A stretch of DNA of 64,000 nt from Aspidapion aeneum (lineage: Eukaryota; Arthropoda; Insecta; Coleoptera; Brentidae), in contig OY755042.1 of assembly GCA_963576565.1 (NCBI GenBank), positions 109,979,314 through 110,043,313 on the forward strand, given 5' to 3'. The first letter of the stretch is position 1; each line of letters begins with the position of its first letter. The translations under genes were made by a program, and so were the position numbers. Under the pieces are notes generated by a model. The model saw only the letters and a list, made by a program, of their open reading frames with translations. It did no database searches and was not told where the DNA came from. This document shows positions 58,201 to 64,000 of the stretch, one piece after another.

Positions 58201-61200
58201 GAGATGGTCCCATTTAAAAATGAACAAAATCCACTGAACACAAGCCAAATAAAAGGGTGGGGGAAGATTTCAAAAATTAGAGTTTATGTGAAAATATGAC
58301 GTGTGTGATATCAAACGAAAGATAATTGAGTATGGAGTTAAACAAAATACATTTTAGTTTTTTTTTTCTTCAAAAAGGGTGAGGGTAGATTTCAAAAATT
58401 ATAGTTTACGTGAAAATATGGCGTGTGTGATATCAAACGAAAGGTAATTGAGTCCGGAGTTAAACAAAATACATTTTAGTTTTTGTTTTTTGAAGGGTGG
58501 GGGTAGATTTCAAAAAATTGAGTTTAAGTCAAAACATGGCTTGTGTGGTATCAAACAAAAGGTAATTTAGTCTGGAGTTGAATAAGATATATTTCAGGTT
58601 TTAGTTTTATTAGCTCGCACGTACACTATAACTATAGCACCTAGTGTGAGCTTAGGAGCCCATATATTGGCAAAGTATTTTAGGGGGTAATTCTATTCTA
58701 TTTTCAGGCAGTTTGATATAACTAGTTTTACCCATGTAAAAAAAGAGTTTCTCGAAAGTTAACGGCCTGTCAGTAACTAGCTGATTTTTATTTCTAGTAT
58801 TGTGTTGATACACATCAGATCTGTTCTGAAAGTAATCGGTTTTGTTATATTCGTGAATCATTGTCAGTGATTCAAATAAAATGAGATTATAGAACGTTAA
58901 AATTTTTAACTCTCTGAAATATGGCATGAATTTGTTTTCACAATCTTTGATATTATGCGAATTGCCCTTTTTTGCAGTAGAAATACCATCTGTGTTCTAT
59001 AAGTAGCGGTGTATCCCCAGAAAGGAATACAGTATCTGATCTGAGATTCAAATAGAGATTGGTAGACCTCAACAGTGACCTCTTAATTTAAGGTATCTCT
59101 TGTAATTTTTAACAGGCTCTAGTTTCCAATTATTGTAGCATACAAACAAAAAGCAAATAAAAGGCCTAAGTTGTGAAAAATATACTGTTACCAACTTTAG
59201 AATCTTTAATTTACTCCTGTGTTTTTTATTTTTTTATCAATATTTTTTTTTGTATGAGAGCCTAAACATTCTGTGATTGTTTCAACTTTTTAATGTTTCA
59301 TAAATAAAATAATATATGTTTGACAAAAAGTGCATGTTTGACAAATTGTGGCTGAACCATAATATTTTCCCTGAATTTAGTGGGTGAGGAAGAGAAGACT
59401 TTGAAATTGAAAACAAGAAGAGAATGCTCAAAAAGCGAAAGCAAGGCATTTAACCCGGCAGTGTACAGATTAAATATATTAACAGTTGAATGATCAAAAT
59501 GTATGTTTAATTTTTCTTGATCTCCTTTGAAACCAAAGGTTCTTTTCCTTTTTTTTAGTGTAAATGTAACTCAATATTAGAACTGTTACCTTTTGTATGT
59601 TTTAAGAATATGACCTAAATAATACCTAATGTAATGTACCTATGTTGTTATTTTATATGTTTGTATTGTGCTCCAAAATAAATAAAAATATATTAAAACA
59701 ATGTATAAAATAAGCTGCAAGAGATTCGAGGAAACTGATTTTTTCTTCCCTATTTTTAATGTTTTGTTTTGATAATGGTCAGGGATATTTCCATAAGCTG
59801 TTCAGGGAAAGTCAGGGATTTTTTTGAGGAATGCCTGTTTTAAAAGTGTTTGCTGTAATTTATACACAGAAAAAACAAGGAATAATAATAAAAAATTATT
59901 AAAAATAAGTTTCCTTAGAGCACGATTTTTATTGATCAGTTTTTATCAATTTTATCGAGTTTTTGTCCATTTTTAATATCAACGTCTGCTATTTACAGGT
60001 AAAGCTCCTTGAGCTTCGTCACTCGGAAATGCTAAAAGAAATCACTGCCCAATACTCAAAGGACAAAGATCAACTAACCTCAATCAACCGTGCCCTAGAA
60101 GACCGCATTGCTACGTTGGAAACTGAAACTGCAAAACTCAAAAACGATTTGATGGTTGCTCAAAAATACTCGATAAATGTTGAAAAAGAAAATCACTCCC
60201 TTAACGGTAAGTAACTTTATTATAGGTGACCTAACTTATAGTTCACACATATACATAGACAGGGTGTTTTTGAATAACATACTAATGTTTAGGGAGACGA
60301 TTCTTGCGTCCATTTTGAGAAAAAAACTTTGTTATATGTTATACAGTGTCCCCCATAATGTTCGCAACATATGGGAAAATTTTTTATTTGTAAGTTATGG
60401 AAATACTCTGCCAATATATGGGCCCCTAAGCTCACACTAGGTACTATAGGTATAGTGTACGTGTGAGCTAATATAACTAAAAACTGAAATTTATTTTATT
60501 CAACTCCACACTAAATTACCTTTTGTTTGATACCACACAAGCCATGTTTTGACTTAAACTCAAATTTTTAAAATCCACCCCCACCCTTAAAAAAAACAAA
60601 AACTAAAATGTATTTTGTTGAACTCCGGACTTAATTACCTTTCGTTTGATATCACACACGCCATATTTTCACATAAACTCTAATTTTTGAAATCTATCCC
60701 CACCCTTTATTTGGTTTGTGTTTGGTGGATTTTGTTCATTTTTAAATGGGACCATCTCGACCGAAGACCCAGCCTAGGTACCAAATTTCATTGAAATCGG
60801 CAAAGCGGTTTTTGAGTTATGCGCGTTGATCGTTACAGACAGACATACAGACAGACAGACAGACGGCGCGACAAAAAAGTTTCAAAATCATCTTAAACGC
60901 AAAGATATATAAAAATTTTTGAAATCGGAGCAACTTTTTTTTTCCCGAAAAAATTAGGATCACCATAGCTCACACTACTATAGTATAGTAAACTCCATAC
61001 CATAATTTTTGAGATAACTTTTTGACAGTTATCAGCTGTTTACCATAACAAATAGCATAGGCAAACGAAAAAAACTTGTCAAAAGTTATCTTAAAAATAA
61101 TGATATAGGGTGTATATGTGTGAGCTAAAAAAAATGATATACGATCAATCCTGCTTGTTGAATTACCTAGAAAGACATTTTAACATTAGTCACGTGATCA

Positions 61201-62992
61201 CTGTCATGATGGCAACTTCAAAAAATTAGTCATGAAAACTCAAAAAGTGAGGTTAGATGGCAAAATATCGATAAAAGTTATTTGAACAAAGTGTTTAGAA
61301 TGTCATTCTAGCGTCCTCTATGAAATTTCGAGCAATAATAATAAAAAATAAGAAATACCCTTTTTTTGGCCCCAGCCTTATTATGAATTAATTTTATACA
61401 GATTTTATTATTGAAATAGTTCAAGTGACGCAATATTTAATAGTCAAAAGTAAAATGATTCCAAATTCTTTATTAAAGTCATTCATAAAAAATTAAACAA
61501 AAATATCCGATTGGCACATGTACGTTTCTTGACGCAATGGCCTTTTGTTTTGACAGTTTGGAAGGTTTCCGTGAATTTAGTATTAATACCACAATGGAAA
61601 AGAACAAAGTCCTCAGAGGTAAAGGTAGCGCGGGGACGCGTTTCGGCCTCATTAGGCTTCATTCAGCCCGAGCATAACCATAAAATGGAAGCTGCTGAAT
61701 CCAGTTCTTCCACCATTTTTACCAGTTTTTTTCTTGTCCGCTATTAACACAATATCATCAGCATATCTTTTGAGATACAGGGTGTTAAAGATTTTCAAAA
61801 ATATTTTTTTTACTGTTAGACAATGATTAAGTAGAAACAAAATTTCAGACTTGTCTTTATTTATTTTAAATACGACGTTTCGGTTAGTAAGTATCTCTAA
61901 CCAAAACGTCATGTCGTGTTTAAAATAAATAAGGACAACTTAAGTCTGAATTTTTGTTTCAAATATCTGTGATATTGGTCTAGATATTTTTGAGAAATTT
62001 GGTACCCACTTTCCATTGATCAAGAGACATTTTCTGATGTATAATAATAGTTATAAGTGAACGTTTTATGACACACCAATTTTTTATTTTCTGGAAATTT
62101 TTTGTATAAACCTAAATTATTGAAAAACATGTTTTCTATATACTGTTACGGGTTCACAACGACAAATTAAAACTCGCAATTGTTGAAAACGATACGTCAA
62201 TTTATTTCGACAAATTATGTACAAAAACACGCACAATAACTTGCTAATAATTCACTACTATAATCGGTCTATTAACTTCGTGTTAATCTCACGACCACTC
62301 AGTATGTTATCTGTGACTGACTGACTGATGCACGACGTCCGGCCTTATATATGAGGGCTGCCTACTATTCTAGAACCCTTCCATCCTTGTTCGATTCGCA
62401 ATCATTCCAGCCCTTTTCTAGACTTTCGCATACCAGTTTGTCACAGATAACGCAACTAAAACCTAGATTAAGAATACAACCATAAAATACGTCAACCTAA
62501 TACTACACTAAACCTAAATAAATTCTAACTATAAAATTTAAATACTTAAATTTGTAACAATACTATATTCCGAAAACCGTCTATTAATGCCATGCGCCGT
62601 CAAAAAGTTACTTTATTTTCATATTTATTGTCAAAAAACTCATTAGCATTAATGGATTTTGACCAAAATCTAATCACCTCTTTACAGTATTATACACTAT
62701 TTTACCTGAAAATTTCATGAAAATCGGTTTAGCGGTTTAGAAGCTATCTTGTTACGGACAGACATGCACACACACACACACACAGACAGATGTTTTACCT
62801 TCTCTAGCCATTGCTGGGCGGGCTAGGAAGGTAAAAAATGCACCGTATTTTTTAGGTAAAATAAATGAGTTAGAAAAGGACAAATCTACTTTATCACAAC
62901 AAATTGAGATGCTGGAGGCTGAGAAGCACAACGTGAGGGAGCAGGACAGAGAAGAGACTGAGATGTTGCTGGGCAAATTACAAGCGTTACAG
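43023..62992 (+). CDS. NIN (Bsg25D): Ninein / Bsg25D centrosomal protein (8 visible coding exons, 3' end off the window)
   Basis: Exons 43023-43245, 46923-47213, 49302-49475, 50720-50885, 52803-52954, 55341-55636, 59999-60206 and 62856-62992 join in frame to 549 codons. Ninein anchors microtubule minus ends at the mother centriole and other organising centres. The N-terminal third has EF-hand-like helix-loop-helix units (residues ~8-75, ~195-280, ~300-340) with incomplete calcium ligands. The block PKYVYGSKKYGRRSRP matches the conserved ninein motif between them. From ~residue 370 the chain is a long coiled coil (LYQSEIKCFKHILEQLHAEK, then EVDDNHIKMEK). Met43023 fits the usual N-terminus closely. 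All splice junctions agree in phase. The remaining coiled coil lies beyond base 64000. Introns carry most of the TEs listed here. Confidence 0.92.
43560..44030. repeat. Four tandem ~125-bp repeats
   Basis: The block 'catcagccttccaaagctcagctctctagcgtttctggaa' recurs near 43595, 43735, 43845 and 43985 (last copy weak), joined by 'ttttaaattttttcc' stretches. It is non-coding. Confidence 0.75.
44031..46922 (+). other. Ninein intron 1 of the coding part
   Basis: It contains a short block at ~44060-44290 ('ggtacaatagtttacgcgaacttggcggggcac') whose complement lies at ~56780-56840, and a minus-strand LINE-like remnant at ~45040-45150 (CGTAAGAGGCGTCTAAAGGG read on the minus strand). It also holds the tandem repeats at 45180-45830. 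No gene was seen in the remainder. Confidence 0.45.
45180..45830. repeat. ~2.5 tandem ~250-bp repeats
   Basis: 'catctaagtatgtccgatt.tgttcaaaattggtatg.aggaacttttggggat' recurs at ~45283 and ~45553, and 'gatcaacatcaaa.ttg' / 'gacaatacaatat' recur in each copy. Frames on both strands here follow the repeat and are not genes. Confidence 0.75.
46923..47213 (+). CDS. Ninein coding exon 2, with a GC donor
   Basis: The acceptor TTTTTCCAG precedes 46923. It codes a Ser/Pro/Lys-rich stretch, the ninein block KYVYGSKKYGRRSRP and TYKLKRCTSLP. Its end, CCAG|GCAAGTT, is a GC-AG donor with otherwise perfect consensus. Using it keeps the frame (phase 1) into 49302; no GT donor nearby does so. Confidence 0.88.
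47362..47475. mobile_element. Small MITE (~110 bp), third of a family
   Basis: 'atttcataatttttgagatagctttttgacagttatca' faces 'gttgtcccaaaaataatgaaat'. The same unit is at ~41120-41240 and, freshly inserted, at 61000-61110. Confidence 0.65.
47588..48801. mobile_element. Repeat family B, compound copy with internal duplications, 7-bp target duplication
   Basis: It starts CAGGGCTATCAAAATGGA, restarts at ~47727, and duplicates its right half from ~48340. The outer flanks CTTCACA at 47581-47587 and 48802-48808 show it inserted (or ended) as one unit. Confidence 0.8.
49302..49475 (+). CDS. Ninein coding exon 3
   Basis: The acceptor TTTTATCCAG precedes 49302. It codes GHKDLSPTIDNHIIPSNL and the start of the second EF-like pair (EAWKKLGVGEDGFLNQTEL). 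The donor is GTAAGAAC, phase 1. Confidence 0.92.
50056..50628. mobile_element. TIR element with GTTCATACTCGTCTT ends
   Basis: GTTCATACTCGTCTTAGTCTTT at the left and AAGACGAGTATGAAC at the right are inverted, with further CTAATCAAAAACAAAAG / CTTTTGTTTTTGATTAG pairs inside. It is non-coding and lies between exons 3 and 4. Confidence 0.75.
50720..50885 (+). CDS. Ninein coding exon 4
   Basis: The acceptor TTTTTTCTACAG precedes 50720. It codes GLHKLADGVIRSLSDKL, then QKISFNEVLEAIQRDE, the partner EF-like unit. The donor is GTAAACTG, phase 2. Confidence 0.92.
51243..52746. mobile_element. Long-TIR foldback element, copy 1 (1.5 kb)
   Basis: TACATTGTGTCCCATTTTCG at the left is mirrored by CGAAAATGGGACACGCTGTA at the right. 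The arms extend ~400-490 bp each and TA stands at both ends, as in Tc1/mariner-type elements. A central 65-codon minus-strand frame (51856-52053) is shared with copy 2. It ends 56 bp before the next ninein exon. Confidence 0.85.
51856..52053 (-). other. 65-codon frame in foldback core, copy 1
   Basis: It starts MAYNYFKLARNRPYPDFEKC and contains CQQC near its end, a possible metal-binding pair. The copy at 54324-54521 differs at only three bases, all amino-acid changing. No known family is recognised; it may be a fossil piece of a transposon protein or chance. Confidence 0.3.
52803..52954 (+). CDS. Ninein coding exon 5
   Basis: The acceptor TTATTTTATTAG precedes 52803. It codes CSSDNLFPDSRTFQYVTLGP, then DGNGIINTDTLIEMWENIG, an EF-like unit lacking the last acidic ligand. 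The donor is GTGAGTTC, phase 1. Confidence 0.92.
53715..55227. mobile_element. Long-TIR foldback element, copy 2
   Basis: It has the same ends (TACAGCGTGTCCC..GGGACACGCTGTA) and core as copy 1, ~90-98% alike by eye. The minus-strand 65-codon frame is at 54324-54521. After it, 55245-55315 repeats intron sequence also found at 53465-53540, so part of this intron was duplicated. Confidence 0.85.
55341..55636 (+). CDS. Ninein coding exon 6
   Basis: The acceptor TTATTACTTCAG precedes 55341. It codes the transition from the last EF-like segment (RINVQELSEVLEKQT) to the coiled coil, with SLYQSEIKCFKHILEQLHAE and QEVDDNHIKMEK, both close to vertebrate ninein. The donor is GTGAGATT, phase 0. Confidence 0.93.
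55890..57600 (-). pseudogene. RTE-like LINE fragment interrupted by a TIR element
   Basis: On the minus strand, 57600-57451 reads LDTAAKNIGLSMNYTKTKII. After the insertion, 56292-55890 reads EIKRRVRLVWAAFGKLSYI and YGSQTWTLTKSNMDK, then TKAQRSMERQMLYV, the usual C-terminal half of RTE-type reverse transcriptases. Stops and frameshifts are present. Confidence 0.8.
56293..57450. mobile_element. TIR element inserted in the RTE fragment
   Basis: AGTAATAATAATATAAAGAG (left) and CTCTTTATATGTTATTACT (right) are inverted. Next to them AACCGCGGCCCC / GGGGCTACT blocks and 'ggcggtcattc' / 'gaatgaccgcc' also mirror each other. It is non-coding. Confidence 0.68.
58010..58680. repeat. Repeat family C, with three tandem units
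   Basis: It begins TAGCTCACACATATACTATA (hairpin), has a short (CTGT)n run at ~58100, three ~110-bp units and ends GTGTGAGCTTAGGAGCCCAT. Same orientation as 40030-40760. Confidence 0.8.
58681..59998 (+). other. Ninein intron 6, right part; no gene seen
   Basis: AT-rich, with no domain in any frame. A 91-codon minus frame at 58652-58927 partly overlaps family C and is rejected. Confidence 0.45.
59999..60206 (+). CDS. Ninein coding exon 7 (coiled coil)
   Basis: The acceptor CTGCTATTTACAG precedes 59999, phase 0. It codes VKLLELRHSEMLKEI, then NRALEDRIATLETETAKLKN, heptad-rich. The donor is GTAAGTAAC, phase 1. Confidence 0.92.
60395..61125. repeat. Repeat family C with a nested small MITE
   Basis: Same orientation as the 31733 copy, with two ~110-bp units and (AGAC)n near 60840. 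The terminal hairpin (ACTATAGTATAGTA..TATGTGTGAGCTAA) is split at 61000 by a ~110-bp MITE of the 47362 family, with TA-like junctions. Confidence 0.8.
61540..61800 (-). pseudogene. Reverse-transcriptase scrap with a hammerhead-like motif beside it
   Basis: The minus strand at ~61790-61690 reads LKRYADDIVLIADKKK, the RT catalytic box, then diverges. At 61665-61622 (minus) CTGAATGAAGCC..GGCCGAAACGCG resembles a hammerhead core with one extra base. Confidence 0.5.
62144..62559 (+). mobile_element. Solo LTR, 416 bp, with 4-bp target duplication
   Basis: It begins TGTTACGGGTTCAC and ends ATTTGTAACA. ATAC flanks it at 62140-62143 and 62560-62563. A TATA-like CCTTATATATGAGGG lies at ~62342. It is unrelated to the LTRs at 14111 and 17203. 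No internal retroviral genes remain. Confidence 0.85.
62560..62838. repeat. Repeat family A abutting a splice acceptor
   Basis: It contains TCATTAGCATTAATGG, GGTTTAGCGGTTTAGAAGC.., a (CA)n run at ~62767 and the closing GCTGGGCGGGCTAGGAAGGT. It ends about 17 bp before the exon acceptor AG at 62854-62855. Confidence 0.7.
62856..62992 (+). CDS. Ninein coding exon 8 (coiled coil)
   Basis: The acceptor CCGTATTTTTTAG precedes 62856. It codes INELEKDKSTLSQQIEMLE, then EETEMLLGKLQALQ, heptad-like. The donor is GTACACGT, phase 0. Further exons are outside the window. Confidence 0.9.
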
Positions 62993-63354
62993 GTACACGT
63001 TGTTTTAAATTGGGTACTTTTAAGTCGGAAACTTTACAGAAAAATTTCTTAAAAAGTTAGCATTTTATTTAGTACTAACCGTGGGCCAATTTTCTACAAT
63101 AAGGTTAACACTCACTTATTGTAAAATGCTTACCTTTTGGGAAATTTTCTACTGAATAATTTCGGTGTATTTTGCATATACTATGAAAATACATAGGAAA
63201 CGAGTGTACTGCTAATACTTCAGGGTTTGTATTTCAGCAATGTTACTACCTAGACAACTCAGAGATATCTTATTTTATAGGCTATTAAAAATTACTAAGT
63301 GCATGTGAGTACAGATTTTCTTAAATATAAGCAGTTTGTAAGTTAAAGGCCACT

Positions 63355-63966
63355 CAAGGCCAACACAAAAATAGAGGCCACGACCCTGAAAAAATCAGCT
63401 GTTCTCCCGTGGCTGAATTTTACATTGGTCTTATGGGAGGTCAGACGTTTTTTTATGATATTTTTAAAATGGCACTACAGATTTCTGCAAAATTTCAGTG
63501 AAATATTCTCAGACACCATCCCGATATTCCACCAAAGGTTTGTAAGGAAGCAACATGATTAAAAGGTTAAAATCTTCAAGATTTAGCATTCCTTATTTTG
63601 AATTCAAATTACCCGCCATGTACCACATGCCAACTGTTATATTTGACTTGTATTTGACTTTGTCATATGTGATTGTCACATTCGCTTCTGCTTTAAACTT
63701 AATTTTTGTGTGAGCTAATGAAGCGGCTATGAAAAATTAGGGCTTACTATACATTTAAAAAAAATTGTTCTGCCAGAATAAGGTAAAAACAATCTCAAAA
63801 CCGGCTTTATTTAAAAAAAAAATCAAATATTCATGAACTGTCTTTCCAACTTCAATATTTTAAAGACAATCAGCTGTGTCGTAATGTGACCATCAAAAAA
63901 AAAATCAGCCCCGGATGTGACGTCAACAAAGTGGAGGATCGTGGCCCGTCCATTTTGATAGCCCTG
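63355..63966. mobile_element. Repeat family B, opposite orientation, 7-bp target duplication
   Basis: It starts CAAGGCCAACACAAAAATAG and ends TCCATTTTGATAGCCCTG. GGCCACT is at 63348-63354 and 63967-63973. Same length (612 bp) as 22581-23193. Confidence 0.85.
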
Positions 63967-64000
63967 GGCCACTAAAAAAAAAGTTTTGGTTAAAATCCAA

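Overview
This is nuclear DNA from an animal, most likely an insect. It is AT-rich, has spliced genes with long introns, and is mostly transposable elements (TEs), many of them nested. Evidence for an insect: a ninein-type gene like Drosophila Bsg25D, Jockey/CR1-like and RTE-like non-LTR retrotransposons, many short inverted-repeat elements, and a higher-order satellite. The species cannot be fixed from the sequence; a beetle or another insect with a large genome would fit.

Layout. 1-3277: an uninterrupted ORF of about 1,090 codons with ankyrin, TPR, then ankyrin repeats. It is open at the left window edge and resembles endosymbiont or laterally spread ankyrin proteins. 3.3-23.4 kb: almost only repeats. 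They include a 1.8-kb foldback, a decayed LINE, several hAT-type MITEs with exact 8-bp target duplications, a 274-nt tandem repeat with a hammerhead-ribozyme-like motif, a 2.1-kb satellite with a ~452-bp higher-order period, two solo LTRs, a piggyBac-like MITE, a Mutator-like element with minisatellite arms, and one orphan coding exon (19989-20203, minus). 23.4-29.8 kb: a minus-strand gene for a MARCH2/3-type RING-CH membrane E3 ligase. Three coding exons give 210 residues; the long last intron holds nested hAT and other TEs. 29.8-30.3 kb: probable shared promoter with a non-coding first exon of the plus-strand gene. 30.3-64 kb: a plus-strand ninein/Bsg25D gene. Eight coding exons are visible (549 codons; EF-hand-like region, then coiled coil), and the gene runs off the right edge. 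Its introns hold a nearly intact LINE, HINE-like elements, two paralogous 1.5-kb foldbacks, RTE fragments and a solo LTR.

The two host genes are head to head and unrelated in function: the MARCH protein ubiquitinates membrane cargo in the endosomal pathway, and ninein anchors microtubule minus ends at the centrosome. The most interesting non-gene signals are the hammerhead-like (retrozyme-like) repeat, a repeat family with a reproducible 7-bp target duplication, the minisatellite-armed MULE inside another element's TIR, and a perfect 63-bp palindrome whose empty site is preserved in a paralogous repeat. All calls come from reading the sequence; no database search was run.
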